DNA from: Nectonema munidae
Taxonomy: Eukaryota; Nematomorpha; Nectonematoida; Nectonematidae
Assembly (NCBI GenBank): GCA_030549495.1
Contig: JAUIRK010000927.1
Span: 1 to 64,000 of the forward strand
Direction: 5' to 3'
DNA: 64,000 nt
Positions 23,626 to 38,600 of this stretch are shown in pieces (position 1 is the first letter of the stretch; the number at the start of each line of letters is the position of its first letter). The notes beneath the pieces are model-generated. The model was not told where the DNA came from, did no database searches, and was given only the letters and a program-made list of their open reading frames with translations. Position numbers and translations under genes: made by a program.

Positions 23626-26600
23626 GTTTCTTAAGCCTATACCTTCTTTGTTGTATAAAATTTTTTCCTTGTTTAAATAAGTTATGTGGACATGTTGGTA
23701 CTATTATCTCGCCTTTTGTAGAGTATGATATGGGTCAACTATTTCAAAATGTATCCCTTAAAATATTTATTGTATCCACTATGTGTACCTAACGAATTTA
23801 TTACTACTAACTTGTAGCAATCGTCTCTACCCTAAACTCTTCCTCTAAATGAAAAAATGTTCTCTGACATTAAAATCAATAAATGTTAATATTGCATATT
23901 TTTTGTTTGATTAAATTACCTTGTGAGACTTAGAGACTGGCTTATTTCAAATTTTTGTTTGATTTGCCGTGGCTCAACAAAATGTTGTTATATTGATCCA
24001 GTGTTCTACCTACGATTATTACCATTCGAGGTGAAAAATAATTTTGCTGCAAGCTTCAAAACGTTGATATAACCAAATAATACATGTATATAGGCTGGGC
24101 CGTTGCTGGAAAAGGCTCTAGCCTCCTTTCTACCCCTAAAATTTTCAAATTATTAATATTTCTAAGAGAATTAAAGAACTTTTACTTAAAATAACACTAA
24201 TCTTGTACATTTACACTCATCTTAACACCATTCCCACAGTCTTTTCAACAGATGACGGGCGAAAAAAAATTTAATATAGAGATATGGGACATAGAAATTT
24301 TGGAACCCTGTTGCAAATATCTTTTTGTTTTTAGCTCCTTCTAAATTTTTTATATAGTTTTGCAGAATAAGAAGAAAGAGATATAGCCTATTTCATCTTT
24401 TTTTAGTACCCAAAGGTCCAGTGTATTATCACCCATTTTGGAAAATTAATGAAAAAATTAATTTGTAAAATTCATTATGATGTAGAAAAGTAAATATATC
24501 CCGATCTGTTTCGTCAAGAAACTGCCTTCTTCAGAAAAAAAAGAATTTATTTCCAAATTTTAAGAAAATATAAATGGCTTAAAGTTATATTAGTCCAGGA
24601 TCCGTCCGCTATCTGCAATTTATAATCCGACTCTCACTATAAAAAGAAGCTACTATCTACGCTAATTGGTTAATTTAGTTTCGATTGAAAGATAATTTTA
24701 TCACGGGGGAGAAGGGGGGGGGGGTGAGAATGATGTGAATATTTGTGATTTTTATCTTAAATTTTTAATTAATTAAAAATAATATCGTACAATATATAGG
24801 AATTTGATTTATGCCCTAAGTTTGAGATTTGAATTGAAAATAAAGAAAGTTTTTTCTAAATAAAAAATCTTAACAATGTTTGATGAGGAGAACCGGATCG
24901 TTGGCTGGTAGATAAATCACTACATTTATATTCAACTCTGATATCACTCTTCATTAATTCGGTTGTTTTCCTCGATATGCACTATTTTATCCGTCATCAC
25001 GTTAACCGGAACGAAGAAGCTCCGAATTTTAGGGTGTGGATTTTTTTTATTGATTTCAACTTTCATTTGATCAATGTATTACTTTTTTATATTGAAACAT
25101 TACTTTTAGAAAAATTGACATTGTACAGTTTTCAGAAAAAATCAGATACTTGTTTATTCGTATTTTGGCTGTCGTAAAGTGGTCACAAAGTGTTGGAAAA
25201 GTAGAAAAATGCAAAGTATATCTTTAATAGATTTTTTAGATAAGTATTTCTTTATGATAAAACATATACATTGATATCTTCTCCCTAAATTTTTAAGAAG
25301 TATAAAACTTGTGCTTGGTTATAATAAGAATTATGATATCCTCTAAAAAAATTAGTTCTGAAATTCGCATCCGCTAGGATATCAAATTTGATATCCACAT
25401 TCGCATCCCTATCCGCGAATACAAAAATTTCACATTCGATACATCTCTCACATATACATACATGTAAATACAAAGACACACACACAGACTTTCTAGCATA
25501 CAGTTACACACACACACATAATGCATCCGCATACTCATAAAATATAAACAAAATTCATCTAAAAATTTTATTGCTTAGTTTATATCCTCTTTTTTGGATG
25601 GCCAAAAACTTTTGTTTATTGAAACAGCAGATGCCTTGGCTCACATGGCAAGAGATACTTTGGTTAAAGCAAGGTAAAATTTCTACCATTTATCTATTGC
25701 TACTATTTTTTGTTACTGATATATTAGTTGAGTAATTTACTGAATTTCTAGCTTTTAAACGAGCTACAAGCACTATCTAATTAGTTTATGAATATAACAT
25801 ATAACTTAGATCAATATTCTTTATCTTTATGGAATATATGAAGCAGTTTTATTACGGAAAATCCCTTTTAACCATATTTTTACGTCAACGATTGATTATT
25901 ATATGTGCAGTTCATCTGGATTCATAATTACAAAACTTTTTATTTTGCGTCATTTAATTATCTTTACTATACTTAAGATTATTTTATTAGGTAAACATTG
26001 TAGAAAATTGTTTACTTTGTATCATCGTCAAAATAACGAATATCTACTTGCATATGTCTTCATTATTAAATATATTTATCAACTGCTATTTCTTTTATTA
26101 TCTTTTATGTTTAATAATTTTTCTATATATTTCTTCCACCTTCAATTCATTTGAAAGATGATGTATTTATATTGAGTTATTGAATTTCATAGAAGCCAAA
26201 TTCCAATTAATCTAATTTTTAATTTTCAATTTTATAAAACGGGCAGCTCACTATTGCGACCACTTTTTACAGTCCCAAATTTTTGTTTATCTTCTAACTT
26301 ATCTTTGATTTATTCCAAAGAGAATTCTTTATATTCCTGGTTTTATACCTTCCCAAACCTGATTCGATTTCTCTATACTTCCTACAATTCTATTATTCCT
26401 ATCATATAAATAATTGGGATGATGAATTTTTTTGTAATTGAGGTACTACTTTTTTCTTTTTAGAACATATCTCTCTCAAGAGACCCTTTATCTATTAAGA
26501 CCATCTCTCTATTGAAAGCATTTGATGCGGTTTTTTAAATCAAGAAAAATTACATATGAGGAAATTGATTGAAAAATTGGGCAGTGGTTTTGTGAAGCGA

Positions 26601-29600
26601 GGGCTTAGAATATCCCTGTAACCGGATCATTGATTCAAGAAGTAGTGTGATCTTCAACAACACTTGGCCGGTCTAATTTTGCTGCTTCTAATGGCTGGCT
26701 GAAATCTTTTCTTACAAGACACAACGTTTTTTTTACTCTTTCTGGGGAGTCAGCTACTTCACGGGATGATTGTGTTGGATGTGATGATAACATTGAAACT
26801 TGTAAGTAATAGTACAATAAACGTTAGAGAAGAGACAAAGGAAAACGATTTACAAAATCAAGTTCAAGAAAGAACTTGTCAAAGTTACTTTAGAAAATGC
26901 CCTGAATTCTCTTGAAGTTCATAAAAATTTTGCTCTTCAAAGCAACTCCTCTGATTTAATCAAGATTTTAAACAAAGGCCAAGAATTGATTGAAAAAAAA
27001 TTAGTCGATTTAAAGCAATATAGATTTTTATTTTGACTTAGGACCAAAATAAATTGGAGTTGCTGTTGGTCATAAGTCTCAAGTTCTACTGTATTTGGAA
27101 TAAGTGCTGTCAAAGAAGTTAGATAATAATTTTAAATTGATTCTAATAAAACTTTTTCTCATTTCCAAAAATATGGTCCAAACAAATATTTTGTCATTCT
27201 TTCTCCTAATACTGATTTCATTACAGTTGCGAATTCAATGCGTATATTATATTTCATGTTGAAAAATAATAACAATAATAATGCTGTATTTTATCAATTT
27301 TATAGACTTCCGAAGTTTGCTGTGAAGGAAGCTATTGAAGTTCTCGTTACTGGTAGCTATCCCTTCGTGCCTACATGTATCAAGGTAATTTTGACACATT
27401 TAAGAGCTTTAAGAATATTATACCGCACTCATAGTTTGTTAAATATATATCGATGGTCTGGTAGGACCATTGGGGATATCGGAAATATATTTGTATAACA
27501 TGCTCGTTTACCAGATCTCCTTTATATTCTATACACCTATAAAAATGTAAAAATTTTGGTAACTTAAACAAACCAACTTTTCAATAAACTTCTTTATAAT
27601 GAGACGTTGGTACACCTATTGACAAGATATATTAATATATCCATCATATAAAATTTTAAATGAATTTTTGGCCTAAAATTTTAATTTTGTAGTAAAATTG
27701 AATTTAAACTAGCAGAAGATATACGTGTGCTCTTACAATAGACTAATCGGTTAAAAAATGAAGCTAATACTTGTATTAAGTCTGGTTTTTTATTTTCCAA
27801 AATTCGGTATAACATCTATAGTTTAAATTTTCTCATAAAATTAATATATCATTATAAAGCACTACCTTTTGTGTGTATAATAGGCTATTTTTTTTATACA
27901 CAAATTCTAAAAATCTTAAAATAAAACCATTTATTAGATGCAAGTTCTAAATTTCATTCCCAAAATATCATTACAAGGGGGCGTGAGTAAGGTTGGTTAT
28001 GTACTAGGTTTCGATAACTCAAGGTCTTGGGTTCGATCCCGCATCAAGCCTACTTTCTCATAACCTTCTCGATGAAAACACCCCGCAGTATCTTTACAAT
28101 CTTACTTCAAAAAGAAGAGAATTGTTGGAGACTTTTTATTGTTTTTTTTTAATTTTTTTTTCTTCTTTCGCATAAGAAGTTGTATTGGATTGATTATTAT
28201 TATTCATATTTCTATTACTTATCTTCACATTAGCTCGAATCATCAGCTTGATGTGATATGATATGGCATCGTACAGTAAGTAAAGCCATAAAATTCTCGT
28301 GTATAAAATTATCGATTACCTTGCTAAAATGCATTGCGTAACATATGGCTAAGTTTTATTCATTGTAATCTTTAAATTGGTTTTTGTATTGTCCCAAGAT
28401 TTCTATTTCTGCCATCTGACCTTTTTGTTCATTCACTTTTCAATCAAGTTAGGCTTTATTTCAAGCTTGTCCAGTAGAAAGGAATATACCCGACTCATAC
28501 TGCTTACAAAATTTCGACGCCGACTCCAAACGCTTAAAAACTTCGTAAATTTAACGCCAACTCTTAACTTCCGACTTCGTCTAAAGGAGGATGACTCCAT
28601 ATGTATATTAAAAGGAAATTTTTTTTTCATTATTTTATTAAAATACGTGAAGATAACCGAAATCTTACCCTAAATTTTATTAGATACCTACTCAGACTCA
28701 TCTATCTAAAATCTCCGACTCCACCCACTCCCGACTCCGCAACACTCGTTAATTGCCCTAAGCCTAATATTGTCTATGCGATGCCTGGGGGATTGTTCTG
28801 ATACGGCCTTTAGTTACTAGATCTAGGGTGTTCTTGGTCGTCTAAAGGGAAACATTTGTTTGTGGCGATAGGATTATGAGTACATACTCTCAAGCTTTTA
28901 TTTTCATCACTACTTGCGCTCTTACTGTAATTACTGAATAGCCACTTAGCGAGAGTTACTTCTTGAATCTTTTAAAAGAGTTGTTGCATTTAACTTAACA
29001 CTACTAATTCATAAAAATGAGTGTTTATATATGCCCTTAAGCAGATAAAGAATTTTCATATACTCGCTTCCAACTGCAGTTAATCAAGAGATAAAATCAC
29101 TTGCCTGAGTTGTTGGTATTGAATGCAAAAAGCTCTAACAATACTTTCTGTATTAACAGGAAAATGAGTAAAACTTTTATTCCTAAAAGTTGAAAACTTT
29201 ATGAATTTCTTTCTCGTCTTCTTCAGATAAATAAACAAATGGTTAAATGAACACGTGAAAAGAGAGAATGACATAAATATAATAACGCTAATAATAATAA
29301 TATGCTATAGTGTACAATAGAGATAAAACTTGCTAGAGGCTTTAGATAAATTATGTGTGTAAGAGCATATGATAAGGTAAAAACCGAATTGAATATTGGA
29401 GCATTAGCATCAAATAGAAGAATACAAAAAGAATGTTGATGTGTAATTATGGGCATCAGTGGTGCGTATACTCATAAATCGGGTGATGAATGAATACTTC
29501 ATGAGTGTGTGCCAAAACAGTTCCTACTGCGCCACGGTAATCTCCCAGTGTGCATACTGACTCCGTCATTATGAATGCCGATAGTGACTGGACCTGGAAA

Positions 29601-32600
29601 GCCTCTACATTCTACTCAAACCCGCATAGGTTTCATAGAAGAATAGACACCCCTCCTCTAAACGCATCAGATGCTGAACCTTTTGTTGTTCCCTCTGTAT
29701 ATATTGACTTTACAAGACAGGGATAAAGGAGGACATTGTGGCAGCATCAGGTGATGCATATACATCGAAGGCAATATTGAATAGCACTATAAGTGAATCT
29801 TAGCCCTTTGATGACCAGTGATACCTCCGTGTTCCAAGAAATGAAAATCCTCTGTTTAAAAGGTATAAAATTACATAAAAAAAGAAAGTAGACGATTAGT
29901 CTTCAAAGTGCTGGGTTCGCCACCCTTAGATCGATACTAAATCTCATTTTTAGGAAAGAATTTTGCCAGAACCTGAGATAACTGATGCCGAGAAAAAGAT
30001 GGTCCTTCCAATACTGGACATGCAAATCAAATTTCGCATAATCACCGAAGGCTTGCCTCCAATATTCAAAAGTGTCTTAGTGGGTAAGAGCTTTCATCCT
30101 TTTACTTTTTCATGTGTTCCACATTGTGTTTCATTTGGGAGCGTTCAATTTAAAAACTAATTTCAAGCATGATAGCCCAAACCTTCTTATTTTAAAAGAC
30201 ACATCATCACAACTCACAAGCATAAAAAGGAGACATTTTTATCATTTCTTCTTTCTATTTATCTTTCAAAGCTGATTTTTTCTTCCATAAGGGTACACCT
30301 TCCTCTTGAGTTATCATATGAATTATAGGTTGATTTTTCATTGTATTTTATTTTTCACTTCCTTTTTCCATGTTTCTCTATCTTCAGCCTTTTCTATATT
30401 AATATTGTACTTCTTCATCTCTACCCATTCTTCCCTTCCAAGTGAGCTTTCCATCTTAGTCGATTCCTACAAAAAATCATTTCCAAATCTAATCTTCTGA
30501 TTTCACTTGTATGACGATTACCAACAATAGATCTGAGCATTCTATTTTCACAGTTTACTAGTCTGTTTTCATCAAATTTGTTTAAAACCCATGTTTCACT
30601 TGCATACAACAATACAGGTCTAACACATGCTTTATGAATTATTCCTTTTAACTTTTCTGGTATATCATTTGCCTTCAAGATTCCACACAGCTCTTGAATT
30701 TGATCCAAGCGCTTCTTATTCTTCTACTTACTGCAATTTCACAAGTTTCATCCTCTTCAACAGTATCTCCAAGGTAAACAAAAATTTTCACAATTTCAAA
30801 AATATTATTTTCGATTTCAAGAATGTTTTTCTTTTCTTGCATAAATTTCTGAATACACCTTCTGCATTTGAAACCCAATTTTCTGAAGCTATTTCCAACG
30901 AACATTTTCTCGGAATATTACTACATCTTCTGTGAACCCATTTATTGCGTTCTTTACAATATATTGAATTTGAAGCAACTCTCTTACCGCATACATCGCA
31001 TTGCCATTTTCCACAAATTTTATCTTTACACACATAACTTTTTCATGAAATCATTACTTTTATTTTTATATACTTTCAAGCCATTTGTCTCCAACATTAC
31101 CATCCAGGCCTTAAATCTAATTTTCAACGCTTCTTCTGATTTTCTCATAATCACTAAATCATCAGCGTATAAAATTTCATATGACAAGCCACTTCTTATA
31201 TTTTTACTTATCTCTTCTAGTACAACAATAAACAATAATAATGGGCTCAGTACCGATCCTTGATGTAGCCCTGTCTTTATCTCAAACCAATCACTATATC
31301 CATATTTAGTTTTTATTCTTGTCTGGGTATATCTATATGTCTCCATCACTAATCTTACCAACCATTCTTATTCTCCTGCCCTTCTAAGCGCCCCTTACGA
31401 TTTCCCTCGGTACTCTATCATATACCTTTTCTAGATCAATAAACGCGCGCCATAATTCATTTGAATCTTTCCTGTATATGTTTAATGATAAATATTGGAT
31501 CAATAGCACTTCCACCTTGTCTAAAGCCAGATTGTATGCTGTCTAATAGTATAATTTTTCGAAGTCTCTTTTCTAAAAGTCTTTCTTTAATTTTAAAGCC
31601 ATGCTCCAAAAGTTTTATTGCTCTATAAGAACAACATTCTAAAGCATCCTCTTTTCCTTTATATATAGGTGTCAGTTCGCTATAAAACCAATCCGCAGGT
31701 ATTTTAATTCGTCCGATTGCATTTCTAATTTCTACCATCTGAAAAATCTCAATAGGTCCTTCCACCATACAATCTTCACCCTTAAAACTACATTGATTTT
31801 CAACATTCAAAATTTTTTCAAAATATGTTTCCCATCTTTTGATCACCTCATCTCCGTTCTTTGCTACTGAACCATCTTTATTTTTAGCCCATACGAGGTT
31901 ATTTATATCTTTCCTATCATACTTTCTCTGTTTAGCAATTTTAAAAATTTTCCATCTTTTCGACTTTCTATCTTACTTATAAGATCTTCGCATTTTCTTG
32001 CTTTCTCCTTTGCAATCGCTTTTCTAGCATCCATCCTGGCTTCTTTGTATTTTTTAATATGAACCTTTTCTATTATTATCATTCTGTTTATATCCCATTT
32101 CCTCTTCTCTTTAATTACTTCCTCAGTATTTTTACTCCACCACCATGTCTCCTTCCTTTTAGTATTTTCCTTTTTTCTTCCTAATAGTTCTGAGATACTC
32201 AAAATTACGTGTGAGTAACTTTCCTATGTAATCTCATTTTCTTCTTCAACTTTAATATCCTTATTGAGTTTTTCTTTAACTAATTTTAAACTGATTTCTC
32301 TCAACTGAATCTTTTAATCACTAAACATTCAAAGTCGGTTTCAAATCAGGGTTAGAACTTTTTTACTGTTTAATCTTTACTTAAGCTATTACCAGTCTAT
32401 GGTGTGCTGTTGGACAACTTCTTCATCTTTATGGTTTTTATATTTCTAACTACTTTTCTTTAATCTTTTCTCGTTTACCAAAAATCAATCAGCTATTTCT
32501 ACCATTTATATAAGTTATTAGATCATTGTCACTTTTCTTGAAATAGGTATTGAGTATGCATGCATCCATTGCAAGCATATTATCTATCATTCTTATTCCT

Positions 32601-35600
32601 TCCTGATTAGGTACAGGTAAAGGTACCATTGGGAGTTTTCATCAAGAAGGCACAATTTCGCCCCTTGTATCGAACTATGAGAAAGTAGGCCTGATGCGGG
32701 ATCGAACCCAAGACTTTGAGTTATCGAAACCCCATACCAAACCAACAACCTTACTCACGGGGATTAGTATTACCAATCACATAGCCACCGTGAACATCTT
32801 CAAACACTGTTTTGCTTTTCCCAACGTGAGAATTAAAATCTCCTCCAATCCAATATTCTTCATTTTTAAATTCTTCAATATAATCCATCATATCAGTCCA
32901 AAACTTTTCTTTCTCTTCATCCTTCTTCCCTGCTTGTGGAGCATATGCTGATATCATTTGCGTTCTTCTACCCTTCATTACCACTCATATCTTCATTATT
33001 CCTTCATTCAGTCTACTTACATCTATTATTTTATCAACCATATCTGTCCTCACAAATATACCTACGCCGTGTGTTTCGTCAATGTTTCTTTACAATTTCC
33101 AATTTTTGTTGTTCCGCAATTTCTCCATCTTGTTTCCTGTACACAACAAATACAAACTTTTCTTTTCTCTAGACTTTCGCAAACTTTCTTTGATATTCCG
33201 AGCATAGTACCTACGTTTTATCTGTCAAAACGATAAGCACAATCATTTTTCAGACATTTCTGTCCTTTATGAGAATTGTAGGCCTCTGCGATTGAATAAT
33301 CGTGACGAATCCCATTCTTTCTAATTTAGGGTAGGTTCCGAACCCATGTGTGACTTTGGGGTGTGACATCCCCTTGATTCATTTTTATATCTTATGAGAT
33401 TTTCTGGAGCATAAATTTTACGAACGGACGCCCTTTCTTTCATCAAACATTTTTTATTGAGGATTGGAAACTTTTAGTCTTCATTCATCCAAGAAATTAA
33501 CCCACAAGGCAGTGGTAATTAGAAAACAGAGTTATTTTCTCCTAGATCAACTGCTTTCCAGAGATAACTAGCTTGTTCTACCCGGAGCTATAGGTTAATG
33601 CGCCTATTACTTGCTTTTCACCTCTAGAACATTTAGTTTTAAACAACTCCACCACGAGAAGGCAGATCTAGAGATTCGGTAGATTTAGCGGTTAAACAAC
33701 GCAAAAACAAAAAATTACTAGTTTCAATATATACACCACAGTCGTATATAGATAATGTCTGAGGACCCTCTGTTGACATCTTACTATGTTTTTAAAAACT
33801 TCAAACAATTCATATCGTCACCTATTGTAGTAAATCAGTATACAGGCAATGAGGTTCTCGCTCGCCCTATAGCGCAAGACTACTTTTTCCTGGGAACAAA
33901 CACAATCCTCATCACCAACAGGTTGTGTATGTATTTCTCCATCGAAGGCCCTGTGCCATCTCAGAGGCCCAAACTTACTATAATGTAGTTGTGACAATCA
34001 CCGATTGTACAGAAGCTCTTCATCCTGTGGGATGAATTGAATGCCCAGCTCTCAATTCAAAGCAACTCGCTCAAGGATCCCGTACTTATCTCCCATGTTC
34101 GTTGACCACTCTCTCCACATATTTTGCATTCTGCAGATGTACCTTTGAACTGACGACCGACTGAGAGCTTCGCCAATAACTCCCTGCAAGGTTAGAGTAG
34201 GAGGTTCCCCATTAGACTGTCCCAAAAAAATAAAATATAAAACTATGGCCACGGCGGTGTCCATGGTAATAATAGGATAAGTGAGCATTTTATTTAGGCT
34301 CGCTAGTTGAGTTTTCATTTCTGCTTCCAGCGAATTCCTAGTAGGTATCTCATCCAAGCCTTAAACGCGGAATTAGGAAATCACGTAACACTTCTGCCAA
34401 AAAATATTGTCTACTTCTGTCTCCATTTCAATAAATACGTTTAGAAGAAATTAAAATGGAAGCTTCCTTATTTTGTATGAAATGAAAAATTATCCTATCC
34501 CATAAAACGAATATACAGATATAGATATATAGAAATCCAAGAATAACATTCTTGTTATATTGAAATTGAAAAATATTAGGATCCGCGTTGTGGTGTCGGT
34601 GCTAAAATATCTGACTCCGATCCCAACTACTTAAACAACCCACCTTTTACTTCAAATAGTTAAAATTTTTAAATATTTATTCTCAAATCTTACTTTTGGA
34701 ATCTACTTGATATGTTTTTCTAGTTCTAGGAATTGTTGGTTCCTGATCTAGGAAAGATTCCCCCTCCTCCTATAACAAGGCTGACAGCTTTTCATACGAC
34801 ACGACATTGCCAATACCTATGAATGAACAAAATAAATATATTGACACTGAATATATATTTCTATTTTTTTTCTCTTTTTTTAAATGATAGTATTTTCCAC
34901 GTTTCTAACTCACTTACTTTGAGATTTGTGCTTTGGTTATACACGTGTTTTTGAAAAGCATCAATATCCTAACATTGTTTTTACTACCATCTTAAAATTT
35001 CCAGTTTTAGGTCTGTTTCTAAGATAAAACTGGGTAAGCCATTCATAAACACCAAGTATCACTTTTAGGAGGTACAAACTTCCTTCTATACTTCCAAAAC
35101 AAAAGAAACTACTAGTAATTCATCCTAGCCGTCCGCCAATGATTCCCGCTAGAGAGTCACATGGAAGTTTTTATTTCCTTTACCCTAGATGAATCCACCT
35201 CTTTCTTTAATGAAACGTAATACCTCTGACATGATTCCACTGTTTCCCTCTACGATATGAAGTGTATCATCATTTGTATCCCTCCCAAAGACTCATTGTA
35301 GTTTTGGGTTAAGTGGTGGAAGCAATGGCCAGGACTGGGATATTATCCCGATGGCTCTTATTGTGTTTGTGGTTGGACCAACTTCTACATAGTCGTATCT
35401 ATTTATGATGAACGGTATAACATAATTTTACAGTGTCTCTTTGCAATAACTCCGTGTATGATACCTGTTTCCGTGAGGGAGATTTGTTTAATTAGTAGGT
35501 ACCAAAATTGTATAAGAATAACATTTCTCTCTATTTTTAGGGATGAAAACTTTCACTTCAAGACAAGTCCACACATGAATTGTGGATCCTTGAACAACTC

Positions 35601-38600
35601 AAATTACATTCGACTGATTAAGGAGATTTCTAGTATAAAAGGATTGATGCAAATAGAACTGAACCGGAAACCTTGCCCGTCATAGTTGAGCAAAAGTTTG
35701 TTGCTTTATAACCTAACTCTCCCGTTAAAAACTCAAGCATTGACACGGTCACCTTTTCATTAAAATGTTCAAGATCTAGAAAGATGATCTAATAGGAATT
35801 GAAAATTACTGTAAATCTGCGAGAAACTAAATCGTTGTAGATCATAAATTTGTTTTATGTCATCTTTTATTACTTCATTGTCACACTTTAAGAAAATGGC
35901 AAACTTCTTTTGAAGATTGAAAATGAATTTGAAGTTGGCTTAACACTCATGGGAGACTTTTTTCTTGAGCAACAAAAACTTCAATCTGATGCAAACGAAG
36001 ATGAAAGCTCTTCTGCTGATAATCCCACCTCTACTAAGAATAATCTGAATGTACCGTGGAAACTTTTATCCTTGAAAATTCTTGTCAAAGATGATCAATT
36101 AGGTCAAGGTCTTCCTCTTTTGCACCCCTTGCAGGTTTCCTACCTTGAGCAAGTTTTGCAATCGCGTCTCGTTCTTCTAGAACATTCTAAAAGTTTGGAT
36201 CCTTCCTCACAGACTGCGACAAATTCATTCTCCACCACACCTCTCTCAGATATGTACAGTTTCCTGCACACTTTTTGTCAAAGTGTCCAACTTGATGTTC
36301 TCTACTGTCAAGTAAGCTCTTCTTATATACACATGCTAGCAGTTTATTAGAACTTTTTTTATTTCGAACATAATCATTATGTATTGTTTTTCTGAATGCG
36401 ATCTTATCTTTGCGTACTCTTTATTGATAAAATTGTTTTCCTGAACGCAATCCATCTCACTACTGCCATATGTATTTATTTATCTATGCTAAAGAGCGGC
36501 CAAAATTTTTATAATGGAGGACTGACTTTGATAAGAGAATTTCTTTGCTAACGAATTATTCTAAAGGCGCATATTGGTGAAACTATTGAATACATGGCGA
36601 TTTTTTAAGTTGTATTAGATTTGCTTTAGGTATGCACTTTTTAAAATTGAATTCTACATTTTTAGGCAATTTAAAATAATTTATTTATTAGTCAGAAATA
36701 ATAACTTTTGAATTTTTTAATAAAACTAATTATAAATGAAAAATTCCAAATTTATAAATATACAAAAAATGAAGGAAATATAATATATATATACAGTAAC
36801 GTAGCCAGAAATTTATATTTGGAGGGGCCAAATGGGGCACTAATACACATGCGTACCTACTGGCTTTATTTAAAATTAAAGCATCAAATGCTGCTTATAA
36901 CAACTCTTCTCTTTGTGCTTTAAGTTCCTTTCTCTACTTGTGTCTTTCTATTTCTTTGTTAAGGTTTTAGATGTTATCATGGTTAATATTTCTTATCTTC
37001 GTTCCTCATAGCAAAGAGAAATTTTTTATTGTAAATATGCTTTCTTATTACGGGTTTAAGGTCCATCTTAACAAAGTTAACAGTTTGATCGTTACCGTCA
37101 ATGATATCAATAAATTTTCTGTATTTTGATTTTATTTGCTTTATATTGTTAGTATAAGCCTATTGTCAAAAATTAATTCATTATTTCATTTTAATTTGTA
37201 AATTTCAATTTTTTGATGGTGGAGCCCATAACTTAGATGGAGGGGCCCGGCCCAAGTGCCCCATAGCTGGCTACGTGGATGTATATATATAGTGTGTAAT
37301 AAACATTTCAATAAATATGAAGTTTAGGGGATGATAATGAAAAATCTCTTAATCTTACTTCATAGATCATCAAGGGCCCTTTTTATTAATTTTTCAACAG
37401 ATGGCCTAGTGATAGGAGCGTGGAGTCTTGATTCAGATGATCTCAGTTCGATTCCGATCGTGGCTGTCCTTACTATCTGTTCATCTATGAAGATTATTAT
37501 TTCCTCGGATGCGATACCGATAAATAAAAAAGGATTCGTAAAAGTGGGAATTATATATAAACTGCTCTAATGTTATTACGCCCAGGATAACGCCTCTCTC
37601 CTCTATCAAGGTTTTCGGCTTTGATTTATTCAATGAAATACGCATGCAAAAGAACATAAACCAGTTGATAAGCAGAATAATAATAATCAAACACTGTCTA
37701 CGTAGTGTAAAGAAGTAGATTTGGTTGGATAGGAAATCATTTATGAACTCAGTGGATTATATTTTTGTAAATTCGACAATAGTCAACTCGTATTGTTTAA
37801 TCGCTTAAACATGCTTCATACAAATTAAATATGATAACGTTTATTCAAAAGTAAGTTTGTTTTTCTGTTTTTAAAAAATTCAAAATCATCTCAAAGTCTG
37901 AAGTGTTGAGCCATCGTCACGTAATAAAATGCTAGTATAGTTCGAGGGAACAAGTTTCAGTTCCTATCATTATTATTATTATTATTCATGTATTCACTTT
38001 GATATAGCTTCTGAATATTCTGTCCAATCAGCAATTCCCTCAATTTTATGTCAAGTCTTATCACCGTGGAAGCAAGATTTGTATCGCTTATTGGCATAAC
38101 ACCTCCTCACTCTCTTCCAATAAAACCACTTCTACCAAATCCACGACAACACAAGAACATTGTACGAATTTTTTATAAACACTTTCAGCAGCAGTTCCTT
38201 TAATCATACTTTTTAATTGTAATAAGTGTCAGCTTTTGTAAGTATAAAGCACGTATACCTCTTTTCCTCACATCCTTTATTTCACTTCTTTGTTCATTAC
38301 CTAATAATGCATCCATTTTCTTACTTAAGCTATGGTAAGAAGAACTGAAATAGAGTTAGAAATGTTACTTTCAACAAAAGAATTTTGTAACGATATTTTT
38401 TATCCCTTTATATCCGAGTATTATTCTCTCAATAAATGATATACAGCAGAGTTCCCTAGATGAAGGTGGTAGGTGGTTTGACAATGTTATTTAAATTTCC
38501 AAAAAATTTCTCCAAAAAGTGGGAAAATAAATCAAATGATTGATTGCAATCCTGATTCCGTATACTCACTATTTTTTGAAGAGAATTCAAAGGGTGGGGG

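Noticed and set aside
23626-23680. Extension of MED14 exon 1 past the donor to a stop
   Set aside because: Similarity to MED14 ends exactly at the GT, and exon 2 resumes it in correct phase.
27976-28050. tRNA gene
   Set aside because: A good B box, but the acceptor and anticodon stems do not form; a repeated copy at 32.7 kb marks it as a SINE.
29886-29945. Third SINE (GGGTTCGCCACCC word)
   Set aside because: A B-box-like word only; no A box and no second copy.
37395-37500. tRNA gene
   Set aside because: Boxes A and B are present but there is no full cloverleaf, and a diverged copy exists at 45.2 kb.
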